Shown one piece after another: positions 35,800-44,636 of a stretch of 61,149 nt of DNA. Source of the stretch: GCA-001735895 sp964651385 (GTDB lineage Bacteria > Pseudomonadota > Gammaproteobacteria > GCA-001735895); contig CAZYYM010000008.1 in assembly GCA_964651385.1 (NCBI GenBank), positions 1-61,149 of the forward strand, given 5' to 3'. Made by a program: the position numbers and the translations under genes. Within the stretch, counting starts at the first letter, position 1; the number at the start of each line of letters is the position of its first letter. The notes below the pieces were generated by a model that was not told where the DNA came from, ran no database searches, and saw only the letters and a program-made list of their open reading frames with translations.

Positions 35800-37179
35800 T
35801 TAAAGTTCTTTAGCTCTTTCGGCGACTTCGTCGATGCTACCGACCATATAAAACGCCTGCTCAGGATATTGATCCATATCACCATCCAAGATCGCCTTAA
35901 AACCTGCGATAGTATCTTTCAGGGAGACGAACTTACCGGGTGCGCCGGTGAATACTTCCGCAACAAAGAAAGGCTGTGATAAGTAACGCTGCATTTTACG
36001 TGCGCGGGTTACTACCAGCTTGTCTTCTTCGGAGAGTTCATCCATTCCCAGGATGGCGATGATATCTTTCAATTCTTTATAACGTTGCAGGGTTCCTTGA
36101 ACCTCACGCGCGGTATCGTAGTGTTCTGCACCAACGACATTTGGATCAAGAATACGCGAAGTTGAATCGAGCGGATCAACTGCCGGATAGATGCCCAGTT
36201 CCGCGATTTGACGTGAGAGTACCAGCGTCGCGTCGAGGTGAGCAAAGGTAGTTGCCGGCGAAGGATCGGTCAAATCGTCCGCAGGTACATAAACAGCCTG
36301 GAATGATGTAATGGAACCTGTCTTGGTCGAAGTAATACGTTCCTGAAGCGCACCCATTTCTTCGGCCAAGGTGGGCTGATAGCCTACCGCAGAAGGCATA
36401 CGACCCAACAGCGCCGATACCTCGGTTCCCGCCAGCGTGTAGCGGTAAATATTATCGACGAACATGAGTACATCACGGCCTTCGTCACGGAAATGCTCCG
36501 CCATAGTCAAACCCGACAACGCAACACGAAGACGGTTTCCAGGAGGCTCGTTCATTTGACCATAAACCAAAGCAACCTTATCAAGTACGCCACCTTCGGT
36601 CATTTCGTGGTAGAAATCATTACCTTCACGAGTACGCTCACCAACACCGGCGAATACGGAGAAACCCGAGTGTTCAACGGCAATATTACGAATAAGCTCC
36701 ATCAAAGTTACGGTCTTACCAACACCTGCACCACCAAATAGTCCAATTTTACCACCCTTAACGATCGGCATAACCAGATCGATAACTTTGATGCCGGTTT
36801 CAAGGATTTCGGTCGCAGTAGACTGCTCGTCATAAGTAGGCGGCGTACGGTGAATCGGCATTCGCTTTTCTTCGCCGATCTCGCCTTTTTCATCGATCGG
36901 GGTACCGAGTACGTCCATGATACGACCCAGGGTTTGCTGACCTACAGGCACGGTGATAGGTGCACCGGTATTCGAGACTACGAGGCCTCGACGCAAACCT
37001 TCAGAAGCGCCCATCGCGATAGTACGCACAACGCCGTCACCTAATTGCTGTTGAACTTCGAGAGTCAAGTTGTCCGCATCGGCGATGTTCAGCGCATCGT
37101 AAACCTTGGGAACAGCGTCTCGAGGAAACTCTACGTCGACGACAGCGCCGATTACTTCCACGATGTTACCTGTACTCAT
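35800..37179 (-). CDS. atpD: ATP synthase F1 subunit beta
   Basis: The catalytic subunit of F1. The 459-residue protein has the P-loop GGAGVGKT near residue 150, the GERTREGND segment with the catalytic Glu, the VALSGLTMAEHFRDE segment and the DELSEEDK motif near residue 390. Length and sequence are standard for gammaproteobacteria. It lies between atpG (31-base gap) and atpC. Confidence 0.97.
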   Translation of the reverse strand: MSTGNIVEVIGAVVDVEFPRDAVPKVYDALNIADADNLTLEVQQQLGDGVVRTIAMGASEGLRRGLVVSNTGAPITVPVGQQTLGRIMDVLGTPIDEKGEIGEEKRMPIHRTPPTYDEQSTATEILETGIKVIDLVMPIVKGGKIGLFGGAGVGKTVTLMELIRNIAVEHSGFSVFAGVGERTREGNDFYHEMTEGGVLDKVALVYGQMNEPPGNRLRVALSGLTMAEHFRDEGRDVLMFVDNIYRYTLAGTEVSALLGRMPSAVGYQPTLAEEMGALQERITSTKTGSITSFQAVYVPADDLTDPSPATTFAHLDATLVLSRQIAELGIYPAVDPLDSTSRILDPNVVGAEHYDTAREVQGTLQRYKELKDIIAILGMDELSEEDKLVVTRARKMQRYLSQPFFVAEVFTGAPGKFVSLKDTIAGFKAILDGDMDQYPEQAFYMVGSIDEVAERAKEL

Positions 37180-37210
37180 GTGTCTATCCTCTTAAAAATC
37201 TAAATAAGTA

Positions 37211-38071
37211 TTAAACAGCGGCCGCGCCGCCTACGATCTCAGAAATTTCCTGAGTGATCCCGGCCTGACGTTCACGGTTATAAATAAGTTGTAATTCGTC
37301 GATCATATCACCCGCATTATCAGTGGCGCTCTTCATCGCAATCATGCGTGCAGCCATTTCGCAGGCGACGTTTTCTACCACTGCCTGATAAACCAGCGAT
37401 TCGATATAACGGTCGAGCACATTGTCGAGCACTTCTTTAGAGCCCGGTTCGTAGATGTAATCCCAGTGATGCTTTAGTTCTTGTTCTTCAGAAGGGATAA
37501 CAGGCACCAATTGCTTGACGGTTGGCTGTTGCGTCATCGTATTGATAAATTCATTACCGATCAGATAAATCGCGTCGATGCTACCGGCCGAAAAATTGGT
37601 CAGCATAGCCTGAACCGGACCGATAATAGCAGCCATTTCCGGGCTATCACCAATATGACTCGCCTCGGCCGTCACTTTGGCACCGATACGTTTAAAGAAA
37701 TTCAGCGCCTTGACGCCGAAAGTAACTACTTCGATTTCGACACCCTGCTGATCAAACTCGCCAATTTTATTCAGCGCTTTCTTGAACAAATTGGTATTCA
37801 AACCACCACAGAGTCCGCGGTCAGTAGAGACTGCAATAATGCCGACACGTTTGATCGGCCTCTCGATCAGGAAAGGGTGCATATATTCAGCATGCGAGCT
37901 CGCGACATGACCGACCACTGTGGCAATTCTCTGTGCATAGGGCCGGGTTGCTAGCATTTGATCTTGTGCGCGACGCATCTTGCTCGCCGCAACCATTTCC
38001 ATCGCTGCGGTGATCTTTTGAGTATTTTTAACACTCGCGATCTTGGTCTTTATTTCTTTGCCGCCAGCCAT
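37211..38071 (-). CDS. atpG: ATP synthase F1 subunit gamma
   Basis: A 286-residue rotor shaft subunit. The N-terminal coiled coil (KEIKTKIASVKNTQKIT) and the C-terminal coiled coil (LQLIYNRERQAGITQEISEI) pack inside the alpha-beta hexamer. The STDRGLCGGLNTN segment lies near residue 80. It starts 11 bases after atpA ends, in standard operon order. Confidence 0.96.
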   Translation of the reverse strand: MAGGKEIKTKIASVKNTQKITAAMEMVAASKMRRAQDQMLATRPYAQRIATVVGHVASSHAEYMHPFLIERPIKRVGIIAVSTDRGLCGGLNTNLFKKALNKIGEFDQQGVEIEVVTFGVKALNFFKRIGAKVTAEASHIGDSPEMAAIIGPVQAMLTNFSAGSIDAIYLIGNEFINTMTQQPTVKQLVPVIPSEEQELKHHWDYIYEPGSKEVLDNVLDRYIESLVYQAVVENVACEMAARMIAMKSATDNAGDMIDELQLIYNRERQAGITQEISEIVGGAAAV

Positions 38072-38082
38072 GATAAGTTCTC

Positions 38083-39618
38083 TTAGTAGACGCCGTTGGT
38101 TTTGAAATCTTCGATAGCTGCTGCAATCTGGCCAGCAATGTCGTCGTTAAAATCGCCAGTAGCGTTGATCGAATCGAGCAGATCACCGAAATTCGACCTA
38201 ATGTGCGCGAGCATCGCTTCTTCGAAAGCAACTATCTTGTTAACATCGACATCATCAAGATAACCTTCGTTCGCAGCGTAGAGCGATACACCCATTTCAG
38301 CCACATTCAGCGGCGCATATTGCTTTTGCTTCATTAACTCAGTCACTCGTTGACCACGTTCAAGTTGCTTACGTGTGGCCTCGTCGAGATCGGATGCGAA
38401 CTGAGAAAAGGCTGCCAGTTCACGATATTGAGCCAGTGCCAGACGAATACCGCCACCGAGTTTCTTGATGATCTTGGTCTGTGCCGCACCGCCAACTCGC
38501 GATACCGACAGACCTGCGTTTATCGCAGGACGTATACCGGCGTTGAACAGGTCGGATTCAAGAAATATCTGGCCGTCGGTGATCGAGATAACATTGGTCG
38601 GTACAAAAGCCGATACATCACCGCCCTGGGTTTCGATAATTGGTAATGCGGTCAATGATCCGGTTTTACCCTTGACGCCTGAATATTTCTCAACACAGAC
38701 ATCGGAGATACGCGCCGCACGTTCCAACAACCGCGAGTGCAGGTAAAATACGTCGCCAGGATAAGCTTCTCGTCCCGGTGGACGGCGCAATAACAATGAT
38801 ACCTGACGGTAGGCCCAGGCCTGCTTGGTTAAATCATCATAAACGATAAGCGCATCTTCGCCTCGGTCTCGAAAGTACTCACCCATGGTACAACCCGAGT
38901 AAGGCGCGATGTATTGCAATGCGGCGGAATCCGATGCGTTGGCAGCAACCACAATAGTGTGCTCCATGGCCCCGTGTTCTTCGAGCTTGCGTACAACGTT
39001 AGCAATGGTCGAGGCTTTCTGGCCGATACCGACATAAACACAGGTAATGCCAGTGCCCTTCTGGTTGATAATGGCGTCGATTGCAACGGCAGACTTGCCT
39101 GTTTGACGGTCACCGATAATCAATTCTCGCTGGCCCCGTCCGACCGGCACCATGGCGTCGATTGCTTTCAAGCCACTTTGCATCGGTTGATCAACCGATT
39201 TACGATCGATAACGCCCGGTGCGATACGTTCGATCGGCATAAACTGATCGCTTTTAATATCACCCTTGCCATCGATTGGTTGACCCAGGGAATTAACCAC
39301 TCGGCCCAGTAACGCTTCGCCAACCGGCACTTCCAGAATACGACCCGTAGTTTTGGCGGTATCACCTTCCGAAATATGGCCGTATGCACCAAGTATTACC
39401 GCACCAACCGAATCTCTTTCAAGGTTAAGCGCCATACCGAATGTATCGCCTGGAAACTCGATCATTTCACCAGACATGACATCGGCGAGGCCGTGAATAC
39501 GTGCTATACCATCCATCAAGCTGACAACAGTACCTTCTGTTCTCGCTTCGGCAGCACCCTCAAAGTTCTTAATGCGATCTTTAATAAGTTCGCTAATTTC
39601 TGACGGATTAAGTTGCAT
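38083..39618 (-). CDS. atpA: ATP synthase F1 subunit alpha
   Basis: A 511-residue non-catalytic nucleotide-binding subunit of F1. The P-loop GDRQTGKSA lies near residue 170, and the VYDDLTKQAWAYRQ and PAINAGLSVSRVG segments are typical. The N-terminus begins MQLNPSEISELIKDRI as in E. coli. It lies between atpH (44-base gap) and atpG. Confidence 0.97.
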   Translation of the reverse strand: MQLNPSEISELIKDRIKNFEGAAEARTEGTVVSLMDGIARIHGLADVMSGEMIEFPGDTFGMALNLERDSVGAVILGAYGHISEGDTAKTTGRILEVPVGEALLGRVVNSLGQPIDGKGDIKSDQFMPIERIAPGVIDRKSVDQPMQSGLKAIDAMVPVGRGQRELIIGDRQTGKSAVAIDAIINQKGTGITCVYVGIGQKASTIANVVRKLEEHGAMEHTIVVAANASDSAALQYIAPYSGCTMGEYFRDRGEDALIVYDDLTKQAWAYRQVSLLLRRPPGREAYPGDVFYLHSRLLERAARISDVCVEKYSGVKGKTGSLTALPIIETQGGDVSAFVPTNVISITDGQIFLESDLFNAGIRPAINAGLSVSRVGGAAQTKIIKKLGGGIRLALAQYRELAAFSQFASDLDEATRKQLERGQRVTELMKQKQYAPLNVAEMGVSLYAANEGYLDDVDVNKIVAFEEAMLAHIRSNFGDLLDSINATGDFNDDIAGQIAAAIEDFKTNGVY

Positions 39619-39662
39619 CGCGTTTATCCCGTAATCGTAAAATTCTTAATGGTTAAGTTAGG

Positions 39663-40214
39663 CTATTTGTTCAGGGCAATAGTCAGCTTGTCGAGTCGGC
39701 CACGAGCCGAGCCATCGATTACCATATCGCCCGCCTGGATTATCGCTCCGGCAATCAGCGACTCATCTACTTCAGTCGTAATACTCACTTCTTTACCGAG
39801 CTTCTTCACCAGACTCTTGGCTATGTCGTCGTGTTGCTCGCCGGTTAACTCTAGTGCCGAGGTGACCCGCACTTCAACCTTACCTTCGGCAGCCCGTTTC
39901 AAGGCCTCGAAGTTAATGGCAATAGCCGGTATCGAAGCCAGTCGTCCGTTTTCTGCCAATAAGGAAATCAGGTTCTTGAAATCACCGTTGGCTTCCGGCG
40001 CATCTTGAATGCCGGAATAAACCGATAAAAATAATTCCACCTGCTCACTCGATAGCACTGAAGGCGATTGAAACAGTGCCTGCATTTGCGCATCACTCGC
40101 GATCAATGCAGCAGACTGTAAACTGTCATTCCAGTCCTTCAATTTGCCTTCTTCAGAGGCCAGTTCAAACACCGCTTTGGCATAAGGTCTGGCTGCAGTT
40201 TCAAAATCGGACAT
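39663..40214 (-). CDS. atpH: ATP synthase F1 subunit delta
   Basis: A 183-residue subunit linking F1 to the peripheral stalk. The N-terminal helical domain (ARPYAKAVFELASEEGKL) and the conserved C-terminal part (VDESLIAGAIIQAGDMVIDGS and the final GRLDKL) fit the OSCP/delta family. It is slightly longer than the 177-residue E. coli protein. It lies 11 bases after atpF. Confidence 0.95.
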   Translation of the reverse strand: MSDFETAARPYAKAVFELASEEGKLKDWNDSLQSAALIASDAQMQALFQSPSVLSSEQVELFLSVYSGIQDAPEANGDFKNLISLLAENGRLASIPAIAINFEALKRAAEGKVEVRVTSALELTGEQHDDIAKSLVKKLGKEVSITTEVDESLIAGAIIQAGDMVIDGSARGRLDKLTIALNK

Positions 40215-40225
40215 AATCGTAAGAC

Positions 40226-40696
40226 CTAAATTTGGGCAACCAGCTCATCGAGTACCGCAGCGTGGGCATCGGCATTGACTTCACGCTGAAGTATCTTCTC
40301 AGCGCCACTAAGGGCAATAACAGATACTTCCTTACGAAGTTGTTCACGCGCACTATTGACCTGTTGATCGATATCGGCAGTCGCGGCATTTTTTATCTTG
40401 TCTGCTTCTTCTCGCGCAATATCTTTGGCCCCATCAACAATCTCATTGGCACGTTTTTGTGCTTGATTGATGATTTCCTGCGCCTGCTGCTTGGCTTCAT
40501 CCAGGTTTTCACTGACTTTCGCCTGAGCCTGCTCAAGATCCTTCTGACCTCGTTCGGCAGCAGCCAGTCCTTCGGTGATTTTTGCATTACGCTCTTCGAG
40601 CGCCGCCATGAGTGGCGGCCATACATATTTCATGCAAAACCAGACAAATACTATAAATGTAATAGTCTGTCCGATCAGCGTCGCATTGAAATTCAT
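40226..40696 (-). CDS. atpF: ATP synthase Fo subunit b
   Basis: A 156-residue peripheral-stalk subunit, the same length as in E. coli. One N-terminal membrane helix (MNFNATLIGQTITFIVFVWF) is followed by a long charged coiled coil rich in Ala, Glu, Lys and Gln that dimerises. It lies between atpE (34-base gap) and atpH. Confidence 0.95.
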   Translation of the reverse strand: MNFNATLIGQTITFIVFVWFCMKYVWPPLMAALEERNAKITEGLAAAERGQKDLEQAQAKVSENLDEAKQQAQEIINQAQKRANEIVDGAKDIAREEADKIKNAATADIDQQVNSAREQLRKEVSVIALSGAEKILQREVNADAHAAVLDELVAQI

Positions 40697-40730
40697 ATTG
40701 CTGTCCTCGTTCTAGTTAAAAAACAAGCGC

Positions 40731-40967
40731 TTATGCACCAACGACAGCGAACATAACGTACATGGCGATACCAACGGCGATCATCGGAACCGCGTCAACC
40801 AGACCCATAACGATGAAGAATTGTGTACGAAGCATTGGGATCAGTTCAGGTTGACGAGCCGCACCTTCAAGAAAGCGACCGCCCAAAATACCGATACCAA
40901 CTGCCGCACCGAGTGCGCCCAGGCCCATCATTAAAGCGCCTGCAACATATAGCACAGCTTGATCCAT
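40731..40967 (-). CDS. atpE: ATP synthase Fo subunit c
   Basis: A 78-residue proteolipid of two membrane helices joined by the polar RQPE loop (residues 38-41). The proton-carrying carboxylate is D58 in MGLVDAVPM. The absence of the extra Gln/Glu and Ser ligands argues for protons, not sodium, as the coupling ion. A good ribosome-binding site (AGGAG) precedes the ATG. Confidence 0.97.
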   Translation of the reverse strand: MDQAVLYVAGALMMGLGALGAAVGIGILGGRFLEGAARQPELIPMLRTQFFIVMGLVDAVPMIAVGIAMYVMFAVVGA

Positions 40968-41037
40968 GATTGTCTCCTAAATATTAACGAGTGTTGTTTA
41001 AGTTTAAAATTTTCGTGATCTCTTGAGTGATCAACAC

Positions 41038-41880
41038 TTAGTGATCTGCCTGCGATGCCATATCCAGATATACGATGGTCAGCGTCATGAAGATGAACGC
41101 CTGCAAGGTAATAATCAGAATATGGAAAATCGCCCAACCCAGTTGTAATAATCCACCAAACAGACCCAATGCCCAACCACCGGTATACATGAGTGCTATG
41201 AGGATGAATATCATTTCACCTGCATACATGTTACCGAACAAACGCAGTGCGAGTGAAATAGGTTTTGCTATCAATGTGACGCCTTCTAACACAAGGTTAA
41301 TCGGCATCATGAATTTTGGGAACGGGTGAAATGCCAGTTCAGCGAAAAATCCGCCAGGACCTTTCATTTTAATACTGTAGTAAAGAACCAATACAAATAC
41401 TGATATTGCCAGTCCGAAAGTGACGTTCGGGTCAGTACTGGGTACGATTTTTAAGTACGGTATGCCGAGCAACGCTGCCAGACCGGGAATATGGTCGACT
41501 GCGAGTAAATCCATGAAATTCATCAGAAAAACCCAGATGAAAATAGTCAACGATAAAGGTGCGATGAGTGGGTTCTTGCCAGAGAAAGAGCCACGCACCG
41601 AATCATCGATGAATTCAATAATCATTTCTATAAAATTTTGCAGTCCGGTGGGTGCATCGGTTGAGGCCTTTTTTGCGGCTTTACGGAAAATCCAGAGGAA
41701 CAAGCAACCCAGGGCGATAGAAAAAAACATCGAATCGAGATTTATTGACCAGAATCCCATTTCCTTGATTTCATGGGCACCATGGGCAATACCCCAACTT
41801 CCATCGGGGTGCTGACCATAAACCAGATTGGTCAAATGGTGCTTGATGTATTCGCCTGAATTTGCGTAGCTACCAGCCAT
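41038..41880 (-). CDS. atpB: ATP synthase Fo subunit a
   Basis: A 280-residue membrane stator subunit forming the two proton half-channels. The essential Arg lies in PISLALRLFGNMYAGE, and the conserved C-terminal helix reads LQAFIFMTLTIVYLDMA. About six hydrophobic helices are visible. The N-terminal HHLTNLVYGQ segment is typical of the family. It starts 7 bases after atpI ends. Confidence 0.96.
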   Translation of the reverse strand: MAGSYANSGEYIKHHLTNLVYGQHPDGSWGIAHGAHEIKEMGFWSINLDSMFFSIALGCLFLWIFRKAAKKASTDAPTGLQNFIEMIIEFIDDSVRGSFSGKNPLIAPLSLTIFIWVFLMNFMDLLAVDHIPGLAALLGIPYLKIVPSTDPNVTFGLAISVFVLVLYYSIKMKGPGGFFAELAFHPFPKFMMPINLVLEGVTLIAKPISLALRLFGNMYAGEMIFILIALMYTGGWALGLFGGLLQLGWAIFHILIITLQAFIFMTLTIVYLDMASQADH

Positions 41881-41886
41881 ATTTGA

Positions 41887-42276
41887 TCAATTACCCTTAA
41901 TTACAAACGGTACAAACCAACTGGATATCTGCACTAGCGCGTACCCAGTAAATAAAACTATTGGATCCCATGAGTGATTCGAGGTAAACGCCAGCGAAAA
42001 AATCATGCCGGTCATCAGCCATTTTCCAATCTCGGATCGATAAGCGTAGCCTAACCACTGCTCCGCATTACTACTCTCAGTCTGTCTAGACATCCTGAAA
42101 AAAAAATACGCATTAGGTAGCAGGCCTGCCATGCATCCGACAGTAGCCGAATACACGAAATCCAGGTTCCAGAAGATGTTCACACAGACGTAAAATACGC
42201 CTAAGCCGATCTGTATATACAGTGCCTTCCAGATTTGAAATTTCATTGCTTTGTCGGGTGTATCCTGTACCGCCAC
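41887..42276 (-). CDS. atpI: ATP synthase accessory protein I
   Basis: A 129-residue membrane protein with four hydrophobic helices, at the first position of the atp operon where AtpI is found. AtpI assists assembly of the c-ring and possibly Mg transport, and is not essential. The sequence is poorly conserved, as usual for AtpI, so the call rests on position and topology, plus the VGCMAGLLPNAYFFFRM segment typical of the family. Confidence 0.85.
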   Translation of the reverse strand: MAVQDTPDKAMKFQIWKALYIQIGLGVFYVCVNIFWNLDFVYSATVGCMAGLLPNAYFFFRMSRQTESSNAEQWLGYAYRSEIGKWLMTGMIFSLAFTSNHSWDPIVLFTGYALVQISSWFVPFVIKGN

Positions 42277-42349
42277 ACACCCACCCCAAAAGCGGATTCA
42301 AAGTATAATGTAGTTAGCGGGTAAGAATCAATGACCGAATTGAAAAATT

Positions 42350-43216
42350 TTAAGCGCCCAAATGTTCCAGAATACCGTCCAGTTCATCGATGTTATGAAA
42401 TTTAATAATGAGTTGCCCGGAACCGTTTTTAGCGGTTTTAATATTAACAGCAGCACCGAGTTTCTCGCTGATTTCATTTTGCAACCGGCGAATATCCGGA
42501 TCAATTCCTTCCGTCTTCCCAGTTGATATTTTGGTTCCTGCATTTAAGATCTGTTTAACCAGCGCCTCGGTTTCGCGTACCGATAGCCCGCGGTTTATGA
42601 CGATATTGGCTACTTCAATTTGGTCATGACGAATCAACGCCAGTAGAGCGCGTCCGTGCCCCATATCGAGCAATCCTTTATTAACCTGCTCCTTGACAGG
42701 GTCGGCCAGATCAAGCAGCCGCAGCAGATTGCTTATCGAAGCTCGGGAACGACCAACGGAATCTGCAACCTGTTGGTGAGTAAGGTCAAATTCATCAATC
42801 AGGCGCATTAAAGCCTGCGATTCCTCGATCGGATTAAGGTCTTCACGTTGTATATTTTCGATCAGTGCTATGGCTGCGACCGACTTTCCGTCAAGTTCAC
42901 GAATCACTGCAGGAACCGATTGCAAGCCTGCCAGTTGCGCGGCCCGCCAACGCCTTTCACCTGCAATTAATTCATAATGGGTGCCCTCCCGCCTAACCAC
43001 CAGTGGCTGTACAATTCCCTGAGCTGTAATGGAGTCGGCCAACTCTTGTAGAGCTTGCTGATCGAAGTGCTGGCGAGGCTGATACTTGCCACGTTGAATC
43101 TGATCAACGTCGAGCTCAATCATGCCCCTGGACATTTCGGTTGCGCTAACCTTGGTGACGTCATCAATGTTGCCGATTAATGACCCCAGCCCTCTACCCA
43201 GTCGCTTTTTTTTCAT
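42350..43216 (-). CDS. parB: Chromosome partitioning protein ParB
   Basis: A 288-residue CTPase clamp that binds parS and spreads on DNA near the origin. It has the N-terminal GRGLGSLIG segment, the CTP-binding boxes GERRWRAAQLAG (near 90) and LIENIQREDLNPIEES (near 118), a helix-turn-helix around LTHQQVADSVGRSRASISNLLRL, and a C-terminal dimerisation domain. It follows parA after 9 bases. No parS sequence (TGTTTCACGTGAAACA type) was noticed in the window. Confidence 0.95.
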   Translation of the reverse strand: MKKKRLGRGLGSLIGNIDDVTKVSATEMSRGMIELDVDQIQRGKYQPRQHFDQQALQELADSITAQGIVQPLVVRREGTHYELIAGERRWRAAQLAGLQSVPAVIRELDGKSVAAIALIENIQREDLNPIEESQALMRLIDEFDLTHQQVADSVGRSRASISNLLRLLDLADPVKEQVNKGLLDMGHGRALLALIRHDQIEVANIVINRGLSVRETEALVKQILNAGTKISTGKTEGIDPDIRRLQNEISEKLGAAVNIKTAKNGSGQLIIKFHNIDELDGILEHLGA

Positions 43217-43225
43217 AGTCAGTAT

Positions 43226-44011
43226 TTAGTTAACGTAATGGTTTTGTTTGGCATCCCGACGCAAAACCTCGCCCGCAAGCGCGAGATAAGCCATGGAACC
43301 TCGTGAGCTTTTATTGTATTGGAGGATGGATTGACCAAAGCTTGGCGCCTCTGCAAGGCTGACGTTGCGAGGAATAACGGTTCGATATACGCGGTCGCCG
43401 AAATGTTCGACAAGTTCCGATGAGACGTCATTCGAAAGATTATTACGCGGGTCGTACATGGTTCGCAATAAACCTTCTATCTTTATTTTAGGATTAACGC
43501 TGACTCGAATCTGTTCTATGGTATCAAGCAGAGAAGACAAGCCTTCTAAGGCGTAGTATTCACATTGCATCGGAATCACCACTCCATTGGCAGCAACCAG
43601 TGCGTTCACTGTTAGCATGTTTAAAGAGGGTGGGCAGTCAATCAAAATGTAATCGTAGTTGTCACGAATGGTATCCAGTGACAGATCGAGCTGTTTTTCC
43701 CGACCAATGCGGTTCATCAGTTGCACTTCAGCGGCAGTCAAGTCGGCATTGGCCGGTAAAACATCGTAACCCACTTCGTCTACCCTAATAATGACCTCGC
43801 TAACGCTGGCTTCCCCCAGTAAAACATTACAGACACTTAACTCAAGATTATTTTTATCTACCCCACTGCCCATCGTTGCATTACCCTGCGGATCCATGTC
43901 AATCAACAGGACGCGACGGCGCGTCGCCGCCAGCGCAGCGGCCAGATTTACGGTAGTCGTGGTTTTGCCCACCCCACCTTTTTGATTGGCTATAGTCATG
44001 GTTTTGCTCAT
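43226..44011 (-). CDS. parA: Chromosome partitioning ATPase ParA (Soj)
   Basis: A 261-residue ATPase that binds DNA nonspecifically as an ATP dimer and moves ParB-bound origins. The deviant Walker A motif KGGVGKTTTTVNLAAALA begins near residue 11. The LLIDMDPQGN and YDYILIDCPPSL (Walker B) segments follow. It lies one base after rsmG ends and is followed by parB. Confidence 0.95.
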   Translation of the reverse strand: MSKTMTIANQKGGVGKTTTTVNLAAALAATRRRVLLIDMDPQGNATMGSGVDKNNLELSVCNVLLGEASVSEVIIRVDEVGYDVLPANADLTAAEVQLMNRIGREKQLDLSLDTIRDNYDYILIDCPPSLNMLTVNALVAANGVVIPMQCEYYALEGLSSLLDTIEQIRVSVNPKIKIEGLLRTMYDPRNNLSNDVSSELVEHFGDRVYRTVIPRNVSLAEAPSFGQSILQYNKSSRGSMAYLALAGEVLRRDAKQNHYVN

Positions 44012-44012
44012 A

Positions 44013-44636
44013 CTATCGCTGCCTCACAGTGATCAGTTTCCGAGGTTCGGAAATTCCCGGTACCTGCAAGTCATGTTCCTGTTTATCGTATTGGGTTGTA
44101 ATAAAGTCCGCCTCTTTTCCCTCGAGGCCGGTTTTCATCGCCATCAACATTGTTTCAGGTCGCATTAAGTGGGCTACTGACTGAGCGAAATCACCAAGCG
44201 ATGCATAAGCTCGGCTGACGATGATATCGCGGGGCTCGTCGGCATGATAATCCTCAACTCGAGACTTCACAACCGTGACATTGTTTAAAGAACAAACGGC
44301 CAGCGCCTGCTGCATGAATCGAGTTTTCTTGCCGTTGCTATCGAGTAAGCGCCATTCGCTCTGGGGTAAAGCGATAGCCAGGGGTATACCCGGCAAACCC
44401 GCGCCGCTGCCGACATCGAGGACATGAGCCCGTGGCTGGATCCATGAAGAAATGGATAAACTATCGAGCAAATGATAGGCCAGCATCTTTTGCGGACCCC
44501 GGATTGCGGTGAGATTGTAGCTTCTATTCCAATGATCCAACAGCGACAAATAGGCCAGCAAAGCTTCAAGCTGCTCGTCTTCGATTGACATACGCAGTTC
44601 ATTCAGACCGCAGGCTAACAGTGTTTTTAAATTCAA
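44013..44636 (-). CDS. rsmG: 16S rRNA (guanine-527-N7)-methyltransferase
   Basis: This enzyme methylates G527 of 16S rRNA. With the TTG start at 44636 the protein has 207 residues, equal to E. coli RsmG, and begins (M)NLKTLLACGLNEL. The family's DHWNRSYNLTAIRGP, HLLDSLS and SAM-binding VLDVGSGAGLPGIPLAI segments follow. The TTG overlaps the mnmG stop in a TTGA tetranucleotide, which implies translational coupling. A longer frame reaching back to 44768 would lie entirely within mnmG and is rejected. Confidence 0.9.
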   Translation of the reverse strand: MNLKTLLACGLNELRMSIEDEQLEALLAYLSLLDHWNRSYNLTAIRGPQKMLAYHLLDSLSISSWIQPRAHVLDVGSGAGLPGIPLAIALPQSEWRLLDSNGKKTRFMQQALAVCSLNNVTVVKSRVEDYHADEPRDIIVSRAYASLGDFAQSVAHLMRPETMLMAMKTGLEGKEADFITTQYDKQEHDLQVPGISEPRKLITVRQR